A program made the translations under genes and the position numbers. From contig NC_134467.1 of assembly GCF_047948215.1 (NCBI RefSeq), positions 38,934,520 through 38,998,519 on the forward strand: 64,000 nucleotides of DNA, given 5' to 3'. This DNA is from Lycorma delicatula (Eukaryota > Arthropoda > Insecta > Hemiptera > Fulgoridae). Numbering within the stretch: the stretch's first letter is position 1; every line of letters starts with the position of its first letter. The notes below the pieces were generated by a model, which made no database searches, was not told where the DNA came from, and worked only from the letters and a program-made list of their open reading frames with translations. Shown here one piece after another: positions 25,770 through 38,600 of the stretch.

Positions 25770-26830
25770 ACCTAGAAAAGAAAAGGCATTTGATAACGTA
25801 GACTGGAATAAAATGTTCAGCATTTAAAAAAAATTAGGGTTCAAATACAGAGATAGAAGAACAATTGCTAACATTTACAGGAACCAAACAGCAACAGTAA
25901 TAATTGAAGAACATAAGAAAGAAGCCGTAATAAGAAAGGTAGTCTGACAAGGTGTTTCATATCCCCGTTACTTTTTAATCTTTACATAGAATTAGCAGTT
26001 AATGATGTTAAAGAACAATTTAGATTCGGAGTAACAGTACAAGGTGAAAAGACAAAGATGCTACGATTTGCTGATGATATAGTAATTCTAGCCGAGAGTA
26101 AAAAGGATTTAGAAGAAACAATGAACAGCATGAATAAAGTCTTACGCAAGAAAAAAACGAAAGTAATGAAATGTAGTAGAAATAACAAAGATGGACCACT
26201 GAATGTGAACATAGGAGAAAAGATTATGGAGGTAGAAGAATTTTGTTATTCGGGAAGTAGAATTACTAAAGATGGACAAAGGAAGAGCGATATAAAATAC
26301 CAATTAGCATAGGCAAAACGAGTCTTCAGTCAGAAATATAATTTGTTCACATCAAAAATTAATTTAAATGTCAGGAAAAAATTTTTGAAAGTATATCTTT
26401 GGAGCGTAACTTTATATGGAAGTGAAACTTGGACGATCGGAGTATCTGAGAAGAAAAGATTAGAGGTTTTTGAAATGCGGTGCAATAAGTATATGTTAAA
26501 AATCAGATGGGTGGATAAAGTGACAAATGAAGAAGTGTTGCGGCAAATAGATGAAGAAAGAAGCATTTGGAAAAATATAGCTAAAAGAAGAGACAGACTT
26601 ATAGGCCACATATTAAGGCATCCTGGAATAGTCGCTTTAATATTGTAGTGAAAGGTAGAAGGAAAATTGTGTAGGCAGGTAACATTTGAAATATGTAAAA
26701 CAAATTGTTAGGGATGTATTATGTAGGGGGTATACCGAAATGAAACGACTAGCACTAGATAGGAAAGGAATCTTGGAGAGCTGCATCAAACCTGTCAATT
26801 GACTGAAGACAAAAAATTAAAAAATATTTT
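25770..26830 (+). mobile_element. RTE-like LINE, reverse transcriptase 3' half
   Basis: Begins in KAFDNVDWNKMF and continues GFKYRDRRTIANIYRNQTAT. The catalytic MLRFADDIVILAESKKDLEE follows, then KVMKCSRNNKDGPLNVNIGE, FLKVYLWSVTLYGSETWTIG, RWVDKVTNEEVLRQIDEERS and RLIGHILRHPG. Relative to the copy at 63.1 kb, a short stretch (NYLMKRNKNK) is deleted near 26150. The first part is shifted in frame. It ends in an A-rich tail near 26820. It is 5'-truncated, as usual for LINEs, and lies about 0.8 kb upstream (in transcription) of mrj exon A. Confidence 0.88.
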
Positions 26831-29760
26831 TAGTAAATATGAGAAAGATTTCTCTTTTTTATCTTAAAAAAATTTAATTTGTAAAAGGTTTCACTTTAAT
26901 GAACAAACAACTGTAACCGAAAAGAATATAAAAAAGTGTTACTTTTAAAATTCAATTAACACTTGTGTACAGGTAAAATTAAAAACAAAAACATATGTAA
27001 AATGTAACTGAAAGTAATCTACGTTAAGAGCTAACATAGGATAAAAAAAAATACCGTAAAAATGTTACTGAAACTTTGAAATGTATTAAATTTATCATCT
27101 AACTTAAGTTTATTCGGTTTCAAAACCATTTCATCCAAAAAAATGTAGTAACAACAGATTTTCTTACTTTTTTTCTTAACGGCTTACTAAATATTGTGAC
27201 ACCTTGGGAATTATTTAGCAAAATTTGAACAATACATGGAATCAAAATAGTTATATCAACGAAAAAGAAGGAAGGATAACCAAACTATAAGGAGTGACCG
27301 AGCAAAATTCATTGAGGTGGATATCTTAAAGCTTCCCCTATTCCTAGAAAAAAAAAATGACTACCTATTCAACTTACTATTCATAAGGATATTGATATTT
27401 TTATCCAGGATATAAGCAGGACTTTATTGATCATTATAAACACATGGTTAACAACAGAATTTATTTTTCTTTTAGAAATTTTATAACTCTTACAAAGAAT
27501 CGGCACAGAGTTTGTTAAGATATAATCTTACCTGTCCCTTGACTAGCATTATAATGAAAGTGTGGAAAAATTTATTAATTTTTCAAGACACTAGGATTTG
27601 AAAAACATCTACTATATTTATAAATATAAATTATATATAAACTTTAAAAAACTGTTAAAAAATCCAACGATTAAAAGCAAAATAATTGATTAATTTTTAA
27701 TTTGTTTCTTATATAAAAAAAAGAAATGAAATTAAAGCTTTCAAAATCCAATGATGATAAAGATATACAACAACAAATTTAACCTTAATATTTAATGATA
27801 TAAACCGTAATGATTTAAAATGATATAATAATAAATAATAATAGGTTATTCTTCACGCCGTTTCAATTGTTTTGAAATTACAGGAAATAACCTTGGCACT
27901 ATAATCCATTCTATCGCTGAAATTTATATTAATGGTACGTAATAAGGCAAGATGAAAGTAACTCTTAACATTAACCTATCGTCTCTATTATTTTATCAAT
28001 ACTATTATTACATCAACTGTAAAATAAAAGAAACAAAAATAAGAGCTTTATATAAAACAAAATAATTTAAAACAATATTATTTTCTCCAATGTAAAAAAA
28101 TAACAATTAAGTAACGCACATGTAACAAATTCCATGCAAAAAAAATTGGTCTGAATATGAACACATAGATAAAAACAATTAACATTCCTAATTTTGAAAT
28201 ATTAAATTTTCCCTAATCCTTCTTTTTCTTTATTACTTTATAATTATTTTTTTGAATCTAATACAATAACTTAATATTAGTACAGGTTAAAAAAAATATA
28301 TAGCTTACACAAAATCCTCCAAGTAACACACACATTTATAAATATTCACTTTTTACAAAATGTAATTGAATTAGCATCCCCTCTTAAATAAAGATAAAAT
28401 TACTTCTTCATACTGTTATATTAAAAAAATTGCAGTAACCTCCTCCCTGTACACCTATAATCTACGCAATTACTAAAATTACCACCTTCATTGTATGTAT
28501 TATTAACAAATTACTTGGTTAGTAACAAAAATGGATCAAAATTAGAAAAAAAATTATATATTAATACTTCACATAAAAAATCCAAAACCAAAGAAAATAA
28601 GATTTAAAAAAATTTATAATAAAAAAAAAAACAATTTCAGTTCAGCTGTAACTAAACAACGTTTTTTTTTTTAAGTCAAGTAATAACCTAACCTAATAAC
28701 TTATTTCTAATTATATTAAATGAGTAGAACACAGTAAAAGATTACAGTTCATTCTCTCACAGTCGTTAAAAGTTATTATGATGAAATAGATAATTAAAAA
28801 TTATGTACTTTTATTAGCGATACTTAAATGTATATTCTTATAAATAATGTTAAAAAATAAGCTTTTTCTTGTTTAATTTGTTAAATGGGTAATTCCTTTC
28901 ACAACAAATCAATTGGATTTATTTAATATATAACTTAGAAAAAGAACTTTCACCTAAAATATTTTTTTTTTCAAACGAAAAGTTACATTTTCAATCATAA
29001 GAAAAGAAAAAAATTTAATTAAAAAAAAAGGAAAATGAGACAATTTGGGCAAACACAGTAAGGTTTAATCAAAACATGACACATCAACACTCCTCCAATG
29101 AGTACTTTCGTGACAATGTAAGAAAGAAATCTGTTTAATATATGTAAAAATTTCTGTACAAGTTTTTACGCATGTGAAAACAATCACATATTTTCATTAC
29201 AGGTTGCATGCGTTTAATATAAATGAACAAATGACAGACGTAAAAAATAAAGAATTTTTTATTATTGGACATTTAATGTTTCACTTCTTTTAACGAAGAA
29301 TGGTTTCTTTTAAATAATAGTTTTTTTTTTTTATTCCAGGTTGATTAACAGAGATTTGTGACAGAAAACTATCAAATTGTGATAATTATATATTGTATAA
29401 TATCAAGAATTCTCATCGATGAATGATGAGGTGTGATTAATAAGGAAACAAAATCATTATTTACATTTCCAAGACTAGTATTTTTTAAGGTGTAAAATAA
29501 TAAATAATTCTACTAGCGCCAAAAAATCCTTTCACGCTTATTTAATTTTCATTATAAAATCCTTTTATGATTTAAAATATATCAAATGACTGAAACATAT
29601 CACAATTATTTTTTATTTCTAAATTAATGTTTCTTTAATGTGATATTTTCATCTAATTCCTAATTACATAATGTCCCTTATAGAATATTCTCTACAATAC
29701 ACTTTAGTTGCAGCATCGAGGAGCAGTTAGTAACAAGGTTCATGAAAGACAACATACAAA
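26831..29760. other. AT-rich intronic region, no gene
   Basis: Only low-complexity A/T-rich DNA was seen, with no recognisable reading frame or repeat terminus. Confidence 0.4.
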
Positions 29761-29779
29761 TCAAAAAATAAAGTTAATT

Positions 29780-30770
29780 ACCGATATATGTTTCAGCAAC
29801 GATTTAATAAGCTGCCACCACTAAAAGCAAGAATGTTGGCTTGAAAAAAACATTCGTTTGAATTAGGCAGTGTTAAAGATAGGCCGTGGAGTGGACGAAA
29901 GTTAATGCGGTTAGAAACAGTGCGCTGTTGTTGCAGTTTCCATTGAACAATCCACAACAAAATACTCGTAAAGAGTTCAGCTGAACTTCATACATCACGG
30001 ATGCCAATCCAAAACCAAATGAAAAAGGACTTGAAAGTTAGGCTATTTCGTCCGATGTTCGTCACTGTCAGATGCAGGTATGAAATGTGCTGCATCCTGC
30101 TGGGCTTCATTAGGGAAATTCATTGCTGCAGTGCACATGGAACATTTTTTTTATATATATTTTTTTCTATGAATGTACAATCTATTGAAGGTCGCATGCC
30201 AGAATTATGTTATTTTGGGTAAAGGAAATCCCTATAAAGCAACAGTTGGAAAGAAATTTACCGCAGGCCATGATATGATCTGGAATGACAGCTTGTCATT
30301 TGTTTGATCCTTATTTTTTTGAAAGGCCAGTAAATACACAAAATTATTTAGAGCTGTTGGAAGCACAGTTAAAACCACAACTTCGAGAGAAGTATTCCAT
30401 GGAACAAATATGTTGCAGCAGGATGAAGCACCTGCACGTCTTGCTTTATCAGTCCACAAGTTTCTGGATGAAAAATTTCCAGGATGTTGGATTAGCCGCG
30501 GTATTGCAGCGTCACCAGCTCCATTATCATCCGAAATCCTGATCTCACCAAACTGGACAATTCATTATGGGGAATTATCAAGTATACTAATAATCTGAAT
30601 GTCGCAAGAAGAATTGCGAGACACAATCAGGGATGCCTTCTGTAACATAACACTAGAAATGCTTGATCACATGTCAAAGAGGACGTGGTGACATATAGAA
30701 TTGTACGTACAACATGAGGGCGAACAAACAGACCCACTGGACATTTAGAATTAATACTGTATATAAAGTG
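29780..30770 (+). mobile_element. IS630-type transposase relic
   Basis: The N-terminal part reads FNKLPPLKARML, ELGSVKDRPWSGRK and SRMPIQNQMKKDLKV. The C-terminal part reads MLQQDEAPARLALSVHKFLD then EKFPGCWISRGI (normally FQQDGAPPHFA-VR-FLDE-FPGRWIGRG), then EELRDTIRDAFCNITLEMLD and YVQHEGEQTDPLD. The first-Asp region between about 30060 and 30220 is lost, and the DLTPLDFFLWG block is eroded. Confidence 0.75.
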
Positions 30771-31139
30771 AATAAATAAAATAATTCATTACTATTTGCA
30801 TTTTTTTTTATAACTCCTTACAAATTTTTAGTTCTAACTTTAGGGGTACTGTGACTTACCGACCACCTGCACTGTTTTACATGGGCTCTACAATCCAGTA
30901 ATTAGATCAATGAAATAATGTGTGTTATCTTTTTAAGATATTACTACCAGAGTTAAAGAAATACAAATTTAGGTTACCATATCTGCATCAGTTATGTAAC
31001 TCATTATATAAATAAAAATTGCACCACTGGTCAAATAGCCTTAAAAAATTAGTTGAAAGCAAAGTAAAACTCAAATTATTTGGATTGACTAAAGATTATC
31101 TTCAAATCTTGAAAAATACAATAAAGCAATTTTCTTAAA

Positions 31140-31335
31140 ATTCTCTCCTTTCCAGATATCAGTTCTGTGGGTTTATTTATGACCCTGCTGAATCTTCCAT
31201 GCTGAGGATGTCAGGACCTTGATGATAAAAGCTGGATCATCTTTGGTGTTATCTGGTAGGGGAACAGTTCCGTGTACCCCAACATGGGGACTGCCAAGCC
31301 ACTCCCAGATCCAATAATTAAAAAAAAAATCAACT
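31140..31335. repeat. GC-richer unclassified segment
   Basis: A stretch of about 180 bases markedly richer in GC than its surroundings ends in an A-rich run at 31320. It may be a retroelement 3' end; no protein support. Confidence 0.3.
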
Positions 31336-32858
31336 GAAAGGTGATCTAGCTTTATCTGATATACCCATCAAAAAAACCTTTTGTGCAAATCCCGGGTGAA
31401 AATAAAATAGCAGGGCAAGCCACCCACTATAAAGTTATGTCGTCGGTACTTTTTTTTTGCGAGATATCCTCTTTTTTTTCTCCTCTTTTGCTTATTGTTT
31501 TTATTCCTACAGGAATTTGGGGTCAACCACAGAAAAAACCTCATCTATCTATCTATTCACATAAAATGTAACAAGATCTAATCTACCAGACACTTATCGA
31601 TCAACAAATGATTTAATAACAGTTGTCGATCATAATCTCTTTTGCCTGTTCATGTAGGAACAAAACCACTGCCATTGGATATCATGGATTCTTCCTGAGA
31701 AAATTTTTGTTCTACAGAAAAATTATTTTACATTTCAAACTAAAGTGGTTGGGGAAAACTAAATATTATTAAATGAAACTAAAACAAAGATCAATCCAAA
31801 AATCAGAGTTTTTATACAACACATATTATAACTACGTTTATAATTAATTCTATATGTACATTGTTAGAGGTTACAGCAGTAGCATAAATGAAGCAAACAG
31901 CATCAATTTCTTTACAGGAGGCAGTAATATTAAGCTCCAATATTATTCCGGTAGGTAGCAGCACTGGTACAGTAACAGCAGCAAAACAGCAACAGCTATA
32001 TAATGATAGTAATAACATATAATTAGACCCATAATACCATATATAAAGTTCACCATTAACCGCATGAAAATGATATTAAAGTTACATAACAATAATGAAT
32101 TGCACATCTGATGTATACTATTTATACAACTTGTTAACATTTTCAATTTAATTTAATAACAATGAAATTGTAAGAAATTAAATGATATGAAACATAAAAA
32201 GTAACGATATGTCATTTTTGAAGACATCAAAAATTATTATTTTTTTTTTTTTTAAAAAGAAGAATTAATCAAAAGTAATCCTTGATAGTACTGGCAGAAC
32301 TATTCACATTGAGCAACGCTAATCAGACTTGCTTCTTCTGAGAGTAAAGATACTCATAATAAAATGATGAACTAAATGACCTCCTACAGTTTTAAAAGGC
32401 TTGTAAAACTTGTATGAAGTGGTATATCATATCAATAGTGAAAAAACAAAAAGGGATGCCACTTCAAGTCTCATTTCCCTACTAAGCCTGGAATGGGATG
32501 CTTACTTATTATTCCACAACAAAACTGGTATAAATTTACGCTCATCTAATAGGATATCAACCAATCAAATGCTTTATCACTCACAGCTAAAATTAAACGT
32601 ATATAAATTCAAACAATCAATCAGAGAAGTCTCTTCATTAAATTGCCATCATTAGGTTGAAGCTAGCCTACAATTTTCATGTGACAATTATTTATAAACA
32701 ATTAATATTCAGTATTAAACATCTTGTATTAAGATCTGGTTTATAATGGACTCTGTCTGCTTTCATAAGGAACTAGTTATGCAAATAATGATATCTCTTT
32801 CTAAGAATGAAAGGTTAATTTTACTAAGGGTCTAGCACTTCTAGGTATCACTTTAGAG

Positions 32859-34622
32859 CAATGATTCCCAACCTTTTTAATTCCACATCCCCCAACACGT
32901 AAAAAGTTATATAATGAATATTTTGCAATCCCCCCCCAAACCACAAGCCCATTACTGATTACAAGCCCAAATCAAACATTACTGATAAAAAGTACACTTG
33001 TAGCATTAAGAGTAGTTAAGATTTGCAAACCCTATACAATCGCAAAAAACCTCATCATATTGACTGCTGCAATCGATATGGTCAATGTCTAAATAGACAT
33101 CGAAAAAGCAAAAACAGTGAAAAATAATCCGCTTTCTAAGACACAGTACCAAGGCGAATTAATGACATGACTGCTGAAGTTCGCAATCAGATAATTCTTC
33201 AGTGAGTTCAAGTAAATTTTTTATTCAATTGATGAACCAACAGATATGGCAAATATTTCTCAATCTTATGTTTTGTGAAATATAAATGAGATAGCAGGAG
33301 ATCAATCAAAGAAAATGTGTTTTACAAATCAATAACTGGTCATACAACAGGCCAATGTCTTTTTTTTAATTATTTTTTTATGCAGCTACAAAAAAACTAT
33401 AATATAGATTGTACACAATGTATTGCAGTATGTAGTGATAGTGCAAAGGCAATAACAGGAAAGAACAGTGGATTTCTGAAAAAAAGATTATTTAATAACA
33501 AGGGCAGAATGGACGCACTGCTTCCTTCACAGACATGGAGATAATTTCAAACAGATTCTTTGTAAAGCGGTAAAAATGGTTAACTTTATTAAAAGTCACA
33601 ATTACAGTATACACTGTTTGCCAGACTATGTGATAAAATGGGTGAAAAGAAAAAAATCACTTCTTTTCCAAACGCAAGTCAGATGGTTATCGCAGGGGAA
33701 ACTGTTAACCGGGTTATTGGTATGGCGTGATGAATTAATAATATTTTTCAGGATAAACAAACCCCATTCTCAATATTTTTACAGAATAATGGGTACATGT
33801 TGCTATTGGCTTACTTAGCCAATGTATTTTGGCATTTAAAGAACTAGGAATGTGAATTTACACTATTTTATTAATGACAAAGTTTATGCCTTCATTAAAA
33901 AGCTTGATGTCTGGATTATTTGGCTTCAAAGCAAAAATTCTAATAAGTTTCCACTCACTTCCGATTATGCTTAGGAAAATTTTAATGAAGACACTATTAT
34001 TCACCACAGTGTGGATAGCATGAAGATGCATTTGTGTGAGCTAAATAAAAATTCGATTGGTGGAGTATTTCCCGAAAAATAAATATGATTTCTCAAAGAG
34101 AGAAATGGGTACTGAATCCATTTAATGAAAATGTTGTTGCAGCTTCTAAATTACCAGTTGACATTTACCAGCTCATAGAAATGTCTGCCGACATTACAAC
34201 TATAAATCACATTTGTAGATTTAGATAAATCTTGACTTGCTCGTCGAAGTGAATATGGAAATTTGTCAAAGAAGCATTGAAAATATTTATCCCTTTCACA
34301 AAGTTTTTCCTCTGTGGAAAGGATTTTTTGTTTATGGTTGGGCTAAAAATTAAATATCGGAATTGTAATTTATCACTTGAATATACAATTTACTTTTTTG
34401 TGTTTCTAACATAGATCCACGTATGGAGAAACTTTTAAATGAAAAACAAACGCAATCATCTAAATTAATTAATTTTCTTTACATGTGTACTTAAAATAAA
34501 ATGTTTAAAATAAGTGATTTTTTCCCATAAAATGATTTCATTATTATTTACATGTAAACTTGTAGGCTAATTTTGTCACCTCTCTCTCATTATCACTGCA
34601 GCCCCCAGGTTAAGGAACGTTG
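32859..34622 (+). mobile_element. hAT element with termini and transposase relic
   Basis: Inverted termini CAATGATTCCCAACC (32859) and the complement of CAACGTTCCTTAACC (ending 34622) are bounded by imperfect 8-bp duplications CTTTAGAG / CTCTAGAA (6 of 8). Inside, frames read FYKSITGHTTGQCLFF, IDCTQCIAVCSDSAKAITGK, MVNFIKSHNYSIHCLPDYVI, LLFQTQVRWLSQGKLLTGLL and WRDELIIFF. This is the pattern of ZBED/SCAND3-type hAT transposases (C-DGA-AMTGK, VRWLSRGKVL-RL-ELRDEL). Several frameshifts and stops are present, and the N-terminal zinc finger is not recognisable. Confidence 0.82.
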
Positions 34623-35130
34623 CTCTAGAATGAAGCGAGGCCAAATGTCAAATGCAATTTTGACTAAATCATTCCCGATATAAATGCAAGACTCATTCAT
34701 TAACAGGCAAGTGCTCTTAAAATATCACGTTAGTACCACCAGCTATCCAAACATGGAATTACTGTGCCCATTCTTAGAAGCAAATATGTTAGATTGCCCT
34801 ACAACCATAACATGATACGGCATTTGGGTATGAAGACAGCTATGTATAATTAAATTAGTACTAGAAGAAAATTTATAAAGGAAAAAATGAATAAATACAA
34901 GAAGGAACAGATACCTGCAGTAAATGTTCTTTTGAGGTTAGAATAGTCATAGAAAACAGAAAAGAAAACATTTTTATTAATTTTAAATTAATACAAAGAA
35001 TTTAATTTAAAAAATAAGAAAACATGTTAGTAAAAACAAAAAAAATCCCAAAAAATTAATAAAATTAGAATTCAAAACTCCAAAGTAAAAAACCCAACAA
35101 AAAAACATCACCAGAAATTAATTAATATAC

Positions 35131-35244
35131 CAAAATAACGATGGAATGGTGTATCAAAAAAGCTGCGAAACGTCGAACGTTGTGTACGAGTTGATGAAGT
35201 TTTTGTAGTTCTCGACGGCTGATCATACATACGCCTTTTAGATT
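35131..35244 (-). CDS. mrj: DNAJB6-like J-protein, alternative exon B (short form)
   Basis: This 114-base exon has acceptor TATATAG and donor GTATAT, and enters and leaves in phase 1. With the G from exon 2 it reads ESKRRMYDQPSRTTKTSSTR, then TQRSTFRSFF and DTPFHRYF. The first eight residues match the start of exon A (EKKRRVYDQ), i.e. J-domain helix IV. The GKEGL turn and the acidic, Phe-rich stretch of exon A are replaced by a Ser/Thr/Arg-rich segment ending FFDTPFHRYFG. Used in place of exon A it gives a 201-residue protein. Both exons together would also stay in frame, because each is a multiple of three. The strong coding match and shared phase argue against chance; usage cannot be judged from DNA. 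Confidence 0.85.
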
Positions 35245-36009
35245 CTATATATAAAAGAAACAGTAAAACCAAAAAAAAAAAAAAAACATTGGTAGTTAAC
35301 AATAATAAAGAATTTACAGCACACATTTAAGGCACACTTTCTTAAACATACAGTTAAGTGAGAAAGTTATTGGTTAATCATTTACATATAATACAAAAAC
35401 TTTCTTCCCTCCTCAAGAAAATATACCAATACACACACACAATTAAAAAAAAAATAAACAAATAATGTAAATCAAACAACCTTTCACAAACTAAAATCTT
35501 TTACATTCACTACAATCTGTATCAAAAAACTACTTTCAATCTTTTTTGCTGTAGTCTACATCTTTATTTATTATATCTAAATTAAATCCATTCATATACA
35601 TTACTTAATTTCACTTTATGTTTTATAAAGAAAAATTTACTTCAGGAAGTCCACCAGACTTGCCATTATATAATTTTACGATTTCAAGGAAAATTGTTTT
35701 AAATATTCCATTTCGAACATAATGATATTGTTTTATGTAATATTATTAGGCATAGAATAAATAAATATATACATATGATTTGTTGGGCTACATTGATATC
35801 GGCACGTACAATAGAAACCTGAACAGTTTACATTTACAACTACTTTTAATGAACTAAGCTATGTTGAATGCAAACATTCATTCATTCATTTTTATTTTTA
35901 AGTATCATATTTACTTTACTTGCCTTTAGTTTCTTCAAGCATAGAATATCCACATATTAAACCAGTTGCGAATGTCAATCAAAAAATAAGTGAATCATGG
36001 TTACAAATG

Positions 36010-36034
36010 GTTACACACACACACGTGCATGTGT

Positions 36035-36069
<35 letters not shown>

Positions 36070-36072
36070 AAC
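36010..36072. repeat. CA microsatellite
   Basis: A run of CA dinucleotides with a few interruptions (GTGCATGTGT near 36024). Confidence 0.9.
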
Positions 36073-36370
36073 AGAATGGGGTAAACACACAAACACTTAT
36101 TCAAAATCTGTGAATTTTAGTACTATCAAGAAAGTTCCTTAATTAAAGAGTTATCTTAATTATGATATAAATTAGCTATTTACACATAAGAGTTATGTGT
36201 CCTATTTTACAACAAAAATAATATTCTCATTCAGGAATTTTTACATATCAGGAAAGTTGTCCCACTCACATTTTACTAAGATTTAATTAATTAAATAATC
36301 CTAGAAATCTTTGATATATGATCAACTTCATCTACTAATCCTCAGATTTTAAAAAGTTTCTTTGCCAAAA

Positions 36371-37263
36371 TTGCTTTTTTTTCAGTCATTTGACTGGTTT
36401 GATGCAGCTCTTTAAGATTCCCTATCTAGTGCCAGTTGTTTCATTTCAGTATACCCCCTACATCTTACATCCCTAACAATGTTTTATTCCAAACATTGCC
36501 TGCACAATTTTTTCCTTCTACCTGTCCCTCCAATATTAAAGCAACTATTCCAGGATGCCTTAGTATGTGGCATATAAGTCTGTCTCTTCTTTAAATTATA
36601 TTTTTTCAAATGCTTCTTTCTTCATCGATTTGTCGCAATACCTCTTCACTTGTCACTTTATCCACCCATCTGATTTTTAACATTCTCCTATAGTACCGCA
36701 TTTCAAAAGCTTCTAATCTTTTCTTCTCAGGTACTCCGATCGTCCAAGTTTCACTTCCGTACAAAGTTATACTCCAAACATATACTTTCAAAAATGTTTT
36801 CCTGGCGTTTAAATTAATTTTTGATATAAACAAATTATATTTCTGAATGAAGGCTCGTTTCGCCTGTGCTATTCAGCATTTTATATCACTCCTACTTTGT
36901 CCATCTTTAGTAATTCTACTTCCCAAATTTCTTCTACCTCTGCAATCTTTCTCTTCCTAATTTTATATTCAATGATCCATCTACATTATTTCTACTACAT
37001 TTCACTACTTTCGTTTATTTTCATGGGGTAGTTCTTACGTAGGACTTCATCCATTTCATTCATTATTTCTTCTAAATCTTTTTTACTCTTGTCTAGAATT
37101 ACTCTATCATCAGCATGTAGCATCTTATCTTTTCACCTTGTACTGTTACTCTGGATCTAAATTGTTTTTTAACATCATTCATTGCTAGTTCTATGTAAAG
37201 ATTAAAAAGTAATGGCGATAGGGAAAATCCTTGTTGGACTCCCTTTTTTATTACTTTACTTTT
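36371..37263 (-). mobile_element. RTE-like LINE, reverse transcriptase 3' half (minus)
   Basis: The minus strand reads FLKVYVWSITLYGSETWTIG, then VPEKKRLEAFEMRYYRRMLK and RWVDKVTSEEVLRQIDEERS, the same family as the 25.8-kb copy but inverted. The RT core follows in broken frame, including a degraded counterpart of LRFADD-ILAE near 37100. It is 5'-truncated at about 37263. It lies about 1.1 kb upstream (in transcription) of mrj exon B. Confidence 0.88.
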
Positions 37264-38443
37264 TTAATTGCCTTTTAATCACCTATATTTAAATGCTACA
37301 CTGCATATAAAAATTGCACTCAACAATTGATGACAGCTATCTAGTAACAAAAATCATTTTTAATGCATAGCACTCGAAAAGATTATATGTACCCCCCAAT
37401 CAAGCAGGCAATTAAATCCCCCATTAATTTGCTTTGAGACAAATTTAATAACTATAAATGTTGAAAGCATGAAAAAAGGGAGCACAGAAAATAGAAATTC
37501 TCATTATCAAATGTTTATAGATTACTACAGACAAATATGGAAATTATTTCTTCATTATTCTATTACCACACTAAGCTAAACTTAAGTATGATAATGTTAT
37601 GAATGAGTATGTTAAAATGTTTAATCAAAAAAGATTGTTCTGCAAAACCATCCATTATTAATCAAGAGTCAACAAAATTCCTATACATTATCCATTAATG
37701 TTCCTGGAGAGTGTATGTAATAAGCAGTTTCCAGTTCTGACATGCCTGGCATATGGGATTTGGCAGCATACATGTTACTGAATTTAAACATGCCAAACTA
37801 CTTGTAGAGTAACAAGAATAATTTTTTTTCTCATTGAAACAAGAATAATCTTTTTTTTACTGTACAATTAAAGTTTGGCATCTTAGTAAGTTCACTAAGT
37901 GAGCTAACACTTTGCTCTGATGAAACTGTTGGCTGGCTGGGACAGGATGGGTGAGCGGGATTTTACTATCTAACTAGATGACATCATCTGATTACTAATA
38001 ATGTGAACACATTTATATATAAAATGTAAAACACAACAGACTAGTAAAATACAATGATACAGCAGTTGGCGACAGGCAAACTTTCAGCTCACGTATTGTA
38101 GGTATAGGAAAATAGTTTCGACTGGTATATTAGTGTTTGTTGATTTACTATTGCACAACCTTAAAAAAAATCACAGATATATCTTTATACTGCTTAAAAT
38201 TATTTAATCATTATATTTTACATCTATTTTTAATAAAATTATTACCGCACGATTACATGCACTGCACTAAAAATTTCCGGCTGGAATCTTATTCGAGCAG
38301 TCACTATAGTCTTTATCTTGCCTTTAATGATTTTCTTTTTCTTGTTAAAACTAAAATATTTTTTACATGGGAATAATTTTTGAAAGGTATAATGAAATCA
38401 AATTATGCTGTAATCAAATGCGAGACCTAAACTAGTATTTTTT

Positions 38444-38600
38444 CCGGCCTTCGTGGCGTGAGTGGTAAGAGTCTCGACCTTTCATCTGGAGGTCCTGGGT
38501 TTGAATCCCGGTCAGGTGTGGCATTTTCACATCCTCTTTAGCAATACCTAACGCTGGTCCCGGAGGTAAAAAACAAACTACCAGTTTTAAGTTCAAATAT
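38444..38600 (+). mobile_element. tRNA-derived SINE
   Basis: An A-box-like GTGGCGTGAGTGG at 38453 and a B box GGTTTGAATCC at 38498-38508 flank an arm that reads like a tRNA (CCTGGGTTTGAATCCCGG). The spacing is that of a pol III internal promoter. The downstream body is short. A deleted relative lies at 22.7 kb. Confidence 0.75.

Larger units (their letters stand above)
24968..35130 (-). other. mrj: mrj intron between exons B and A (10.2 kb)
   Basis: The intron runs from GTATAT to TTCCAG on the minus strand. It contains an RTE-like LINE copy (25.77-26.83 kb), an IS630-type transposase relic (29.8-30.8 kb) and a hAT element (32.86-34.62 kb). 26830-29760 is AT-rich with no recognisable gene. 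31140-31330 is a GC-richer unclassified stretch followed by an A-rich run, as in a retroelement 3' end. Confidence 0.85.

Noticed and set aside
32410..32655. An 81-codon ORF
   Set aside because: Its composition is unremarkable, no motif was recognised, and no splice-compatible context was seen.
38444..38520. A functional tRNA gene
   Set aside because: The A and B boxes are present, but the segment continues into a SINE-like body, a relative occurs at 22.7 kb, and no complete cloverleaf could be assembled.
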